Below the pieces are notes generated by a model. That model made no database searches, was not told the origin of the DNA, and was given only the letters and a program-made list of their open reading frames with translations. The translations under genes were made by a program, and so were the position numbers. A stretch of 18,354 bases of DNA from VBAS01 sp035764525. GTDB taxonomy: Bacteria; Bacteroidota; Bacteroidia; Chitinophagales; Chitinophagaceae. Positions 7,007 to 13,978 of the stretch are shown piece after piece. The number at the start of each line of letters is the position of its first letter. The first letter of the stretch is position 1. The stretch lies in NCBI GenBank assembly GCA_035764525.1, contig DASTZB010000511.1, positions 1-18,354 of the forward strand, in the 5' to 3' direction.

Positions 7007-7042
7007 TCTGTTCACTATTGAGCTTTTTATTATCTTCCATTT

Positions 7043-7849
7043 ATGAGATGGGCGATCGTCATACTTGTTTTATTTGTTTTTTCATGCCAAACAACAAAAA
7101 AGATCGTGACTCCGCAACGAAGGTCTTCACTTACTGGTAACGATTTTTATCACCATGCCTTTGCTATGAAATGGAAAGAGAGAGATTCATTTGTAGTAAA
7201 AGAAATTCTTGCAGGAAATATCCCTTCTTTTCTCAAAAAATTTGAAAGAATAAAAGCTTCGGTCACTGACTCGGTAACCGGTAAAACGATCAATGCAGAG
7301 TATTTTGTTTCTCCTGATTATCTCAGCATTGGCGCAGATGATGATTGGGCAAGGATAAATATAACTCCATTAGCAGCCCAAAAGATCGCAGATAGCTTTA
7401 ATTGTTTTTTACCAACAAGAAAAATGGTAGACGATATTTATAAAACAGCGAAAATAAAATTGGAACCCGTTCCTTTGTATGCATTTCGTGACAGTACTCC
7501 AACAATGTGGCATCATCATTTAATAGTAGAAGGACAACGTAAAGGAAGAAAGGGATTGATAGCCGGTATTCAAAAAGATGTTGTTATCAGTGGTAAAATT
7601 TCAAGAGATCTGAAACCTGATCGTGTTGCAATTTATGGCTGGCATAAATTAGATGGTGATCCAATTCAACCATTATACACGGGGCATATCTATTGGTGGG
7701 TTGATTATAGCCAGGGCATTCGGTTGGTTTACCGAAAAATAAAAGTTGGAAAAAAATGGATGGATTATACCGATGTTTTAAATGATCCGACTCTTAAAAA
7801 ACTTTTATGTGATGAAGAATGGTGTGATTTTTACCGGTATAATTATTAA
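7043..7849 (+). CDS. Lipoprotein of unknown function
   Basis: The protein is 268 residues. It begins MRWAIVILVLFVFSC, a short lipoprotein signal with lipobox VFSC (Cys15), so it should be anchored in a membrane facing the periplasm or outside. The mature part is mixed alpha/beta in character with aromatic and histidine-rich stretches: TPTMWHHHLIVEGQRKGRKG, RVAIYGWHKLDGDPIQPLY and HIYWWVDYSQGIRLVYRK. The last motif, with paired Trp and adjacent Asp/Tyr, is distinctive and may line a ligand or active site. I do not recognise a named domain; similar uncharacterised proteins exist as far as I recall, without an assigned role. It is divergent from sucC and 72 bases upstream of the nucleoside phosphorylase, which has its own -7 box. 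A weak box (TATCTTCC) ends 4 bases before the ATG. Confidence 0.75.
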   Translation: MRWAIVILVLFVFSCQTTKKIVTPQRRSSLTGNDFYHHAFAMKWKERDSFVVKEILAGNIPSFLKKFERIKASVTDSVTGKTINAEYFVSPDYLSIGADDDWARINITPLAAQKIADSFNCFLPTRKMVDDIYKTAKIKLEPVPLYAFRDSTPTMWHHHLIVEGQRKGRKGLIAGIQKDVVISGKISRDLKPDRVAIYGWHKLDGDPIQPLYTGHIYWWVDYSQGIRLVYRKIKVGKKWMDYTDVLNDPTLKKLLCDEEWCDFYRYNY

Positions 7850-7896
7850 AGTACTTGTGGTTAGCTCCTACTATCAAACTTCACCGCCAAAAAATC

Positions 7897-7904
7897 TATA
7901 TTTG
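7897..7904 (+). promoter_or_regulatory. punA: -7 box (TATATTTG) for purine nucleoside phosphorylase
   Basis: TATATTTG is an exact TAnnTTTG match ending 17 bases before the ATG at 7922, giving a leader of about 10 bases. No TTG lies at 19-23 bases upstream. Confidence 0.45.
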
Positions 7905-7921
7905 CCGTCTTATCTTTTTCT

Positions 7922-8746
7922 ATGGGAAAAAAAGCAATGAAACAACTGAACGAAGCAGTTGATTATTTAAAGAAAAAATATAAACATCAGCCCGAAGTAG
8001 GTATTGTGTTAGGTAGTGGTCTGGGAAATTTTACTGAAGACATTGAGATGGAAAAAGAAATTGATTATAGTGATATACCAAATTTTCCGGTGTCAACTGT
8101 AGAAGGTCATAAGGGCAAACTGATCTTTGGTAATCTTTCTGGCAAAAAAATAGTTTGTATGGGTGGCCGCTTTCATTTTTATGAAGGCTATTCAGCCGAA
8201 GAAGTTGTTTTTCCAATTCGTGTTCTCGGTTTATTAGGCATTAAAACATTATTACTTTCAAATGCGGCAGGTGGGGTCAATCCATCATTTAATGTCGGCG
8301 ATATAATGATCATTAAGGATCATATCGGCATTGATATGCGTAATCCTTTGATCGGGAAAAATATTGATGAGCTTGGTCCACGTTTTCCTGATATGAGTGA
8401 GCCCTATAAAAAAGACTTGATAAAAAAGGCAAAAATGGTAGCAGCCAATTTGCAAATAGATGTAAGAGAGGGGGTGTATTTCTGTGTAACAGGGCCAACT
8501 TATGAAACTCCTGCTGAGTACAAAATGATCCATATAATAGGAGGTGATGCAGTTGGGATGAGTACTGTGCAGGAATCTATTGTTGCCAATCACATGGGTA
8601 TTCCTGTTTTTGCAATGAGTGTGATCACGGACCTGGGCATCAGGGAAGATCATACTAAGATCACTCATGAAGAGGTTTTGCATTTTGCCAAAGCAGCTGA
8701 ACCTAAACTGGCTGCTATTTTTAAGGAATTGGTCGCAGTACTTTAA
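7922..8746 (+). CDS. punA: Purine nucleoside phosphorylase (trimeric class)
   Basis: The 274-residue length fits the trimeric PNP family. Motifs in order are GSGLG (31-35) for phosphate, EGHKGKL (61-67), GRFHFYEGY (82-90), NAAGG (114-118), GPTYETPAEY (191-200, with Glu195 contacting the base), GMSTVQES (212-219) and VITDLG (234-239). It cleaves purine nucleosides with phosphate to free base and (deoxy)ribose 1-phosphate in the cytoplasm for salvage. Two departures from the mammalian pattern are seen: Gln217 where GMSTVPE is common, and Asp237 at the position of the base-reading Asn (VITN). I believe Asp here also occurs in other Bacteroidota enzymes. ATG 7922 is preferred; ATG 7937 is possible. 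Confidence 0.95.
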   Translation: MGKKAMKQLNEAVDYLKKKYKHQPEVGIVLGSGLGNFTEDIEMEKEIDYSDIPNFPVSTVEGHKGKLIFGNLSGKKIVCMGGRFHFYEGYSAEEVVFPIRVLGLLGIKTLLLSNAAGGVNPSFNVGDIMIIKDHIGIDMRNPLIGKNIDELGPRFPDMSEPYKKDLIKKAKMVAANLQIDVREGVYFCVTGPTYETPAEYKMIHIIGGDAVGMSTVQESIVANHMGIPVFAMSVITDLGIREDHTKITHEEVLHFAKAAEPKLAAIFKELVAVL

Positions 8747-8765
8747 CTTTTGATATTCCCTGTTT

Positions 8766-8773
8766 TATTTTTG
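8766..8773 (+). promoter_or_regulatory. -7 box (TATTTTTG) for the porin gene
   Basis: TATTTTTG is an exact TAnnTTTG match 25 bases before the TTG start at 8799 and just after the PNP stop, so the porin gene need not depend on PNP read-through. A -33 TTG at standard spacing is missing. Confidence 0.38.
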
Positions 8774-8798
8774 CGGCAGTAATTTCACCTTTTAATTT

Positions 8799-10847
8799 TT
8801 GACACTGGCATTAAGATCTACATATTTCATTTATTTACTGTTGTTTTCAGGAACGATCTTTTCTCAACGGACAAATCCAATGGGAAGAGGGATAAACAAT
8901 TTGCCCGGACAAGTGAGTGGCCGGTTTTCCGGTGCGTTTTCAGGATCAGGTTCTGATAGTCTGCAGCACCGCGACAAGTACGAAGATTCAATTACGATCT
9001 ATTATCAATTGCCTTTTTCTGTTCAACGCAACAAAATTGATTCTTCGATAATAGATTTCAACAAACGTTTCCCGATTCCAGCCCATCATGCTTTTTTAGG
9101 AAATGTCGGGACAGCAACTCATTCAATTCTCTTCGACCCCAATATGCGCAGCGGATGGGATCATGGCATGCATGCATTTGATGCATATCACTGGGACCTG
9201 GAAACAATTCGTTTTTTTAACACGACAAGACCATATACAGAACTAGCGTATTTACTTGGGGGCAGAACCGAACAGGTAATTGAGATCACACATACACAAA
9301 ACGTGAGGCCCAACTGGAATGTCTTACTGCAATATCGCCTTATTAACGCTCCCGGCTTTTTTAAAAATCAACGAACAAATGATAATAATTATCTTGTCAC
9401 ATCCTGGTATCAGTCAATAAACAAACGATACAATAATTACGTTGTATTACTTGCCAATGCACTACAATCAGATGAGAATGGCGGATTAAGACATGACAAA
9501 GATTATTTGAATGACCCTATCTACAATGATCGGTTCAATATTCCAACCAAAATAGGTGGTGATGCACAATTTGGGACAAATTTTTTTAGCTCAACATTAT
9601 ACACGGGGAATCGCTACTCCGATCTTCATGTGATGGTTAAGCAACAGTATGACTTGGGTAAAAAAGATTCAATAGTCGGAGACTCAACCATCATCCCTTT
9701 ATTTTATCCCCGTCTCAGATTCGAGCATGTTTTCAGCTATGGTAGCTACAAGCTAAAGTTTATGGATACACCTAATTTAGACATAGGCTATTATCCTTCG
9801 CCATTATATTATGACACTGCATATAATTATACATTAGTTGATAGTACATTGACACTTTTAGACAGGTGGAAAGAAATAAATAATGAGTTTTCGATCTACA
9901 CCTTTCCCGATGCAAAAAATCAGCTACAGTTTCTCAAGCTCGGCATTGTTGTTCAAAACCTGAAAGCAACTACCGATAAGTTTACAGGGTCTTTTTACAA
10001 CCTTATTGCCCAGGGAGAATACAGGAATATGACCCGGGATAAGAAATGGGATGTTGTCCTTGCAGGTAAACTTTATTTGACCGGATTTAATTCCGGCGAT
10101 TATGAAGCTTTTGCGAACCTGAAAAGAATTGTGTCAGGGAAAGGAGATTATATTGACCTGAGTTTTAGAAACGTGAATCGCACTCCTTCGTTTTCTTTTG
10201 ATAGCCGCAGCAGTTTTTACTTTGATGCACCAAAGGATCTTAACAAAGAGAATATTACGTTGATCAACGCATCATTTTATTTAGCAAAACCTGCTCTTGA
10301 AATTTCAGGCAATTATTTCCTTGCAAGCAACTATGCTTATTACACAGATTACTACAAGGTACAGCAGGAAAATGCCCTGTTTAATGTTTTGCAGGTCTCG
10401 CTCGGAAAAGTATTTAAAATTGGCAAACGTTGGTTATGGCATACAGATGTTTACTTTCAACAAAAGGCAGGTAATGTCGATTTGAATCTTCCAACGTTCT
10501 TTACCCGTAACCGTTTTGGGTACGAAGGAACATTAGGATTTAGAAAACTAAATATTGCAACAGGTTTTGAGGTAAAGTATCATACACCTTACAATGCCGA
10601 CGGTTATTCACCGGCGATCGGTAAATTCTATTTCCAGGATAGTGTTCGCATCAGCAACCGTCCCGATATCGCAGCATATATCCACTTCCGTATTCGTAAT
10701 TTCCGTGCCTTTATCCGAGCAGAGAACCTGAATACTATAACTGTTGAAAATGGCTTCGGTTTTCGGCATAATAATTTCGCCGCTCCCGACCAACCTTACC
10801 CTGGTCTGAATTTCCGCTTAAGTGTTTACTGGACTTTTCTTAACTGA
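8799..10847 (+). CDS. Outer-membrane beta-barrel, Bacteroidota putative porin family
   Basis: The protein is 682 residues. It begins with a signal peptide (MTLALRSTYFIYLLLFSGTIFSQ) and then a Gly/Ser-rich linker (GRFSGAFSGSGSDS). The rest shows the alternating hydrophobic and polar strands of a large barrel, with strands ending in aromatics, and a C-terminal strand ending NFRLSVYWTFLN. Blocks such as HAFLGNVGTATHSILFDP, YHWDLETIRFFNTTRPYTEL and GGRTEQVIEITHTQNVRPNW match what I know of the Bacteroidota 'putative porin' family (PF14121). It would sit in the outer membrane as a diffusion channel; the substrate is unknown. The start is TTG: an in-frame stop (TAA at 8793) lies just upstream and no ATG occurs before the signal peptide. 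It follows PNP by 52 bases. Confidence 0.88.
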   Translation: MTLALRSTYFIYLLLFSGTIFSQRTNPMGRGINNLPGQVSGRFSGAFSGSGSDSLQHRDKYEDSITIYYQLPFSVQRNKIDSSIIDFNKRFPIPAHHAFLGNVGTATHSILFDPNMRSGWDHGMHAFDAYHWDLETIRFFNTTRPYTELAYLLGGRTEQVIEITHTQNVRPNWNVLLQYRLINAPGFFKNQRTNDNNYLVTSWYQSINKRYNNYVVLLANALQSDENGGLRHDKDYLNDPIYNDRFNIPTKIGGDAQFGTNFFSSTLYTGNRYSDLHVMVKQQYDLGKKDSIVGDSTIIPLFYPRLRFEHVFSYGSYKLKFMDTPNLDIGYYPSPLYYDTAYNYTLVDSTLTLLDRWKEINNEFSIYTFPDAKNQLQFLKLGIVVQNLKATTDKFTGSFYNLIAQGEYRNMTRDKKWDVVLAGKLYLTGFNSGDYEAFANLKRIVSGKGDYIDLSFRNVNRTPSFSFDSRSSFYFDAPKDLNKENITLINASFYLAKPALEISGNYFLASNYAYYTDYYKVQQENALFNVLQVSLGKVFKIGKRWLWHTDVYFQQKAGNVDLNLPTFFTRNRFGYEGTLGFRKLNIATGFEVKYHTPYNADGYSPAIGKFYFQDSVRISNRPDIAAYIHFRIRNFRAFIRAENLNTITVENGFGFRHNNFAAPDQPYPGLNFRLSVYWTFLN

Positions 10848-10912
10848 TTCACAAAATATTACCATTCATAAATTTCTTTTCAAAGTCATAGAGTTTTCAC
10901 AAAAACCCGTGT

Positions 10913-10920
10913 TATCTTTG
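10913..10920 (+). promoter_or_regulatory. -7 box (TATCTTTG) at the head of the metal island
   Basis: TATCTTTG is an exact TAnnTTTG match ending 15 bases before the ATG at 10936. It is the best candidate for the promoter of the first metal block. It also argues for the ATG start, since a GTG start at 10822 would place the box inside the coding sequence. Confidence 0.48.
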
Positions 10921-10935
10921 TTTCAACCAGCAAAA

Positions 10936-11322
10936 ATGAAAAAAGGCATTGCCGCCATATTACTTGTTTTATATGTTGCCTTCAGCAGTGGCGTAGTTAT
11001 TAGTTTTCATTACTGCATGGATAGCTTTGATTCAGTACAACTCGGTGCTAAGAAATCTGATTATTGTGGTGTATGCGGTATGCATAAATCAGAAGGCAAT
11101 GAGTGTTGCAAGGATGAAGTGAAGATCTTTAAAATACAGGATGATCAGCAGACAGCTGGAATCAGTTTTAAATTTTCTTCACCAGACGCCATCGTTGCAA
11201 CATTGCCGGTTTGGAATGAAACATTACTGGTTAAATCAACTCATCAACTTTTCTTACATACACACTCCCCTCCATTAAGTAAGCAGGACACCTACTTACA
11301 AAATTGCGTTTTCAGAATTTGA
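10936..11322 (+). CDS. HYC_CC_PP family protein, copy 1 (exported, Cys-rich)
   Basis: The protein is 128 residues. It has an N-terminal hydrophobic signal (MKKGIAAILLVLYVAFSSGV), then the three signatures that name the family: HYC at 25-27, CC at 57-58 and PP at 112-113. A CGVCGMH motif (44-50) adds a second metal-type cysteine pair and ECCKDE follows. The C-terminus is CVFRI. The family is typical of Bacteroidota and found near heavy-metal genes; its biochemical role is not known to me. The cysteine, histidine and methionine content points to metal binding in the periplasm, which is inference. GTG at 10822 would add 38 residues and overlap the porin gene, so it is rejected. A paralogue lies at 13979. 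Confidence 0.85.
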   Translation: MKKGIAAILLVLYVAFSSGVVISFHYCMDSFDSVQLGAKKSDYCGVCGMHKSEGNECCKDEVKIFKIQDDQQTAGISFKFSSPDAIVATLPVWNETLLVKSTHQLFLHTHSPPLSKQDTYLQNCVFRI

Positions 11323-11346
11323 GATTAATTTTTATGAACCAGTTTA

Positions 11347-11365
11347 CCCAGAGCGAAGCGAAGGG
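11347..11365. repeat. Second copy of the GAGCGAAGCGAAG element
   Basis: CCC (11347-11349) and GGG (11363-11365) flank A-GAGCGAAGCGAA, sharing a 13-base core with the element near 6984-6996. The element lies in the 138-base gap between the first HYC_CC_PP gene and the first HMA gene. The rest of the gap is AT-rich with no other structure that I can support. Confidence 0.4.
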
Positions 11366-11460
11366 CACTCTTGTACGTTCATATCGCTATTCGGCATTTA
11401 AGTTGAATAGTAGATTTAATAATAAAAAATTAATTGAACTATAATTCTAAATTTAAGATC

Positions 11461-11937
11461 ATGAAAACGCTAAAAATATTTTCGACTGTCATTCTTTGTT
11501 GCGCAATTGCAACAACTTCTTTTTCTCAAAAAACAAAAACTGAAACGTTCCAGGTTTCGGGGAATTGCGGCATGTGTGAAGCCAAAATTGAAAAAGCAGC
11601 AAAAACAGCCGGCGCCACTTATGCTGAGTGGAATAAAGACACAAAGATCATTATCGTTAAATATAATTCCACTTCTTCCAATCTTGCAAAAATTCAGAAA
11701 AGCATTGCCGACGCAGGATATGATAATGTAGGAGTAAAAGCTAGCACTGAAGCCTACGATAAATTACATGATTGCTGTAAATATGATAGAACAGCAGCAG
11801 CAACGGGCAGTGAAAAAATGGATTGCTGCAAAAAAGATGGAACAGCAAAAATGGATTGCTGCAAAGATGGCAAATGCACCAAAGAAGGGCACGACGGCAA
11901 AGACTGCTGCAAAAATGAGGAAGATCATAAACAATAA
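11461..11937 (+). CDS. Exported HMA-domain metal-binding protein with Cys-Cys repeat tail
   Basis: The protein is 158 residues. A signal peptide (MKTLKIFSTVILCCAIATTS, cleavage near FSQ) is followed by one heavy-metal-associated domain at about 28-92, with the ligand loop GNCGMCE (Cys36, Cys39) and a betaalphabeta-betaalphabeta layout ending IADAGYDNVGV. From residue 100 the tail carries repeated double cysteines: DCCKYD (105-106), MDCCKKDG (122-123), MDCCKDGKC (133-134, 139) and KDCCKN (149-150), with His and Asp between them. The HMA fold binds Cu(I) or similar soft ions; the tail may add a high-capacity store. It acts in the periplasm. TTG at 11434 is in frame but ATG 11461 starts the signal peptide. 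The second HMA gene starts 18 bases downstream. Confidence 0.9.
   Translation: MKTLKIFSTVILCCAIATTSFSQKTKTETFQVSGNCGMCEAKIEKAAKTAGATYAEWNKDTKIIIVKYNSTSSNLAKIQKSIADAGYDNVGVKASTEAYDKLHDCCKYDRTAAATGSEKMDCCKKDGTAKMDCCKDGKCTKEGHDGKDCCKNEEDHKQ
11815..11865 (+). repeat. Coding tandem repeat, 33-base period (KMDCC unit)
   Basis: An 18-base word, AAAATGGATTGCTGCAAA, occurs at 11815-11832 and again at 11848-11865, exactly 33 bases (11 codons) apart. The repeat encodes successive KMDCCK units of the HMA protein tail, suggesting recent expansion by in-frame duplication. Confidence 0.85.
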
Positions 11938-11955
11938 TCTTTCAAATCGTGTAAT

Positions 11956-12501
11956 ATGAAAAAGATAATTGCAGTTATTTTGATGGCTTTTGCGACAATT
12001 GCTTCGCAATCGCAGTTTTCTAAAGCAAAGCTCCAGGCAAGTGGGCTCACTTGTTCTATGTGTTCTAAAGCAGTGAAAGTCGCATTAGAGAAAGTTCCGT
12101 TTGTTCAGGAAGTAAAAGTGAACATCAAAAGCCAGGAATATGCGATCATCTTTAAGCAAAACAATAATGCTGATTTTGATGCGTTGAAGAAAGCGGTAGA
12201 AGATGCAGGTTTTTCTGTTGCTTCACTTAAAGTGACAGGGAGTTTTTCAAATGTGAATGTTCAAAAAGATATGCACCTGCAACTTGATGGTAAGAATTTT
12301 CATTTTATAAGCAGCAGTGATAAAGTGTTGAATGGTGAACAGACGTTTACAATTGTTGATAAAGATTTCCTTTCAGCAAAGGATTATAAGAAATACAGTG
12401 CTGCTACAAAAATGGAATGCATCAAAACAGGTAAGGCCGGCAATTGTTGTGTAAAAGATGGTATGCATTCAGAAGACAGAGTCTATCACGTTGTCATTTA
12501 G
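11956..12501 (+). CDS. Exported HMA-domain protein with C-terminal Cys-rich extension
   Basis: The protein is 181 residues: signal peptide MKKIIAVILMAFATIASQSQ, then an HMA domain at about 22-95 with the loop GLTCSMCSKAV (Cys33, Cys36) and a closing VEDAGFSVASLKV. Residues about 100-150 (MHLQLDGKNFHFISSSDKVL and following) form a second small domain that I do not recognise but that looks beta-rich. The end carries KMECIKTG, GNCCVKDGMHS and a final His-containing stretch, echoing the CC motifs of its neighbours. It is expected to bind a soft metal ion in the periplasm and could pass it between the Cys-rich proteins and the efflux pump. It follows the first HMA gene by 18 bases and is surely co-transcribed; a terminator-like hairpin follows its stop. 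Confidence 0.87.
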   Translation: MKKIIAVILMAFATIASQSQFSKAKLQASGLTCSMCSKAVKVALEKVPFVQEVKVNIKSQEYAIIFKQNNNADFDALKKAVEDAGFSVASLKVTGSFSNVNVQKDMHLQLDGKNFHFISSSDKVLNGEQTFTIVDKDFLSAKDYKKYSAATKMECIKTGKAGNCCVKDGMHSEDRVYHVVI

Positions 12502-12505
12502 TCAA

Positions 12506-12543
12506 AGGCTTCTCCCTGCTTGGAGCGGGGAGAAGCTTCTTTA
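12506..12543 (+). terminator. Terminator-like hairpin after the second HMA gene
   Basis: GCTTCTCCC (12508-12516) pairs over 9 bases with GGGAGAAGC (12528-12536) around an 11-base loop, followed by TTCTTT. The T tract is imperfect and the thioredoxin gene begins 12 bases further on, so it may be a partial terminator or attenuator that lowers expression downstream. Confidence 0.6.
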
Positions 12544-12554
12544 ATAATTATGAA

Positions 12555-13058
12555 ATGAAAAACGTTCGTAATCTTATCCTGTATTTTGTCTTTGCTTTTT
12601 CTGTATCTATAGTTAAAGCGCAAGGCCCCATTCCGAATATTGCAGATCATCGCCTTGATTTTACAGTCGTTGATATGAAGGGTGATTCAATAAAGCTTTC
12701 TTCATTAAAAGGGAAAATCTTTTTGCTTGATTTCTGGGCCAGTTGGTGCGGACCTTGTCGTTATTCAAACAAGCATTTGGTAAAACTTTACAGCAAGTAT
12801 AAAGACAAGGGATTTGAGATATTAAGTGTTTCACTTGACGATGAAAAAAAGGATTGGAAAAAAGCGGCTGCAAAAGATAAGATCACATGGTTGCAGGGAA
12901 TCGATCCTGGGGGATGGGATGCGATGGCTGCAGTAAAATGGCAGGTGGATGCAATACCGGCATCATTTCTTATAAATAAAAATGGAGATGTGGTTGCTAT
13001 CAATCCTGAAAAAGATGATCTCGAAAAGAAAATTAAAGAGTTGTTGGAGCTTAAATAA
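12555..13058 (+). CDS. TlpA-like periplasmic thioredoxin
   Basis: The protein is 167 residues. A signal peptide (MKNVRNLILYFVFAFSVSIVKAQ) is followed by a thioredoxin-fold domain with the active site WASWCGPC (Cys65 and Cys68) and the cis-proline in AIPASFLI (Pro135), then the usual beta-strand INKNGDVVAI. It belongs to the TlpA/ResA/AhpC-TSA-type group, which reduces or exchanges disulphides in the periplasm. Between two Cys-rich metal-protein groups it probably keeps CxxC and CC ligands reduced so they can bind metal; that is inference from context. ATG 12555 is chosen because it opens the signal peptide. A start at 12444 would overlap the HMA gene and include the hairpin. The next gene starts 4 bases after its stop. 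Confidence 0.92.
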   Translation: MKNVRNLILYFVFAFSVSIVKAQGPIPNIADHRLDFTVVDMKGDSIKLSSLKGKIFLLDFWASWCGPCRYSNKHLVKLYSKYKDKGFEILSVSLDDEKKDWKKAAAKDKITWLQGIDPGGWDAMAAVKWQVDAIPASFLINKNGDVVAINPEKDDLEKKIKELLELK

Positions 13059-13062
13059 AAAA

Positions 13063-13899
13063 GTGAAAATATTTCTTCTCTTATTATCGATAGTTCTTGC
13101 ATCAATTACTTATTCGCAGGAGCTTTTTCCGTTCACAGAACCGGCATCTAACATGCCGGCGAAATCAATGAGCTTAAAATTAGGGGCCATGTATGGAAAT
13201 GGAGCGCATGGCGACAGGCTTGGTCAGCGTTATAGTCCTGAAGTAATGTTTGGAACTAGTAAGAAATGGATGTTACATGGAGCGATTACCATTTCTAACA
13301 TGTATGAGCCATTTTTTTATTATGAATCGGCTCGTGTGTATGGTAAATATCGTTTTCTTTCAATAGATGAAGTGCATAAACATTTTCGAATGGCAGCATT
13401 TGCAATGGCCGCTTACAGCAGGAATCATCTTCAGCATAATGAATTAAACTTAATGGGTGATCACAGTGGTGTACAGGCAGGATTGATAGCTACACAGCTT
13501 TGGAATAAACTCGCTGTATCAGGCACTGCAAGTTTGATCGAAGTGTTTGATGAAAAAAGAAATGATGAAACAGCTCCCCAGCAATATGCATTTGAAAGTT
13601 TGAATTATTCTTTATCGGCGGGTTATCTTGTTTTGCCATTAAATTATACTGACTACAATCAAACCAATCTGAATATTTATGCAGAGTTGTTAGGCGGACG
13701 AAATCTTGATTGGGAGTATGAAAAATACTTTCTCGACCTGGCTCCATCAGTACAATTGATCTTTAAAAGCACCAGCAAGTTGAACCTTGGCTATCGCTTT
13801 CAATTGAAAAGTGATATTTACCGCAATATGAAGAATAGCTGGATGCTCAGTTATGAGTATATTTTTCTGAATGCATTGCAAAAAAGATCTGGAAAGTGA
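13063..13899 (+). CDS. Putative outer-membrane beta-barrel protein of the metal island
   Basis: Starting at GTG 13063, 4 bases after the thioredoxin stop, the protein is 278 residues with signal peptide MKIFLLLLSIVLASITYSQ. The mature part begins ELFPFTEPASNMPAKSMSL, then shows alternating strands (LKLGAMYGN, WMLHGAITISNMY, ARVYGKYRFLS, AGLIATQLWNKLAVSGTASL, SLSAGYLVLPL, NIYAELLGGRNL, LNLGYRFQLKSD) and a final strand SWMLSYEYIFL, as in a small 12-strand-type barrel. From memory, similar proteins accompany copper and other heavy-metal genes in Bacteroidota, with no known function. Several Met and His residues (HKHFRMAAFAMAAYSRNHLQH) could contact metal. It may be a metal-permeable channel or sensor. 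An ATG at 12982 in the same frame is rejected because it lies inside the thioredoxin gene and adds no signal peptide. Confidence 0.75.
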   Translation: MKIFLLLLSIVLASITYSQELFPFTEPASNMPAKSMSLKLGAMYGNGAHGDRLGQRYSPEVMFGTSKKWMLHGAITISNMYEPFFYYESARVYGKYRFLSIDEVHKHFRMAAFAMAAYSRNHLQHNELNLMGDHSGVQAGLIATQLWNKLAVSGTASLIEVFDEKRNDETAPQQYAFESLNYSLSAGYLVLPLNYTDYNQTNLNIYAELLGGRNLDWEYEKYFLDLAPSVQLIFKSTSKLNLGYRFQLKSDIYRNMKNSWMLSYEYIFLNALQKRSGK

Positions 13900-13978
13900 G
13901 TTAAGTCAGTAAAAATTATTTGTACGGATGATCGCGGTCATCTTAATAGAGTTGGAGTATTTTTAATTTTATCACGGA

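Noticed and set aside
6869..7015. N-terminal extension of sucC to an ATG at 7015
   Set aside because: The extra 49 residues resemble no SucC protein and would translate the intergenic hairpin repeat; MNLHEFQAK at 6868 is the family start.
8285..8683. Minus-strand open frame of about 130 codons inside the phosphorylase gene
   Set aside because: It is antisense to a fully conserved enzyme and shows no protein family features.
11764..12009. Minus-strand Phe/Cys-rich open frame opposite the HMA tail, and a plus-strand Lys/Gln-rich frame at 11768-11959
   Set aside because: Both are off-frame readings of the CC repeat DNA; no start context or family resemblance.
13927..13942. GATGA/TCATC hairpin upstream of the second HYC_CC_PP gene as a regulator site
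   Set aside because: A 5-base stem with a 6-base loop is too common by chance to support a call.
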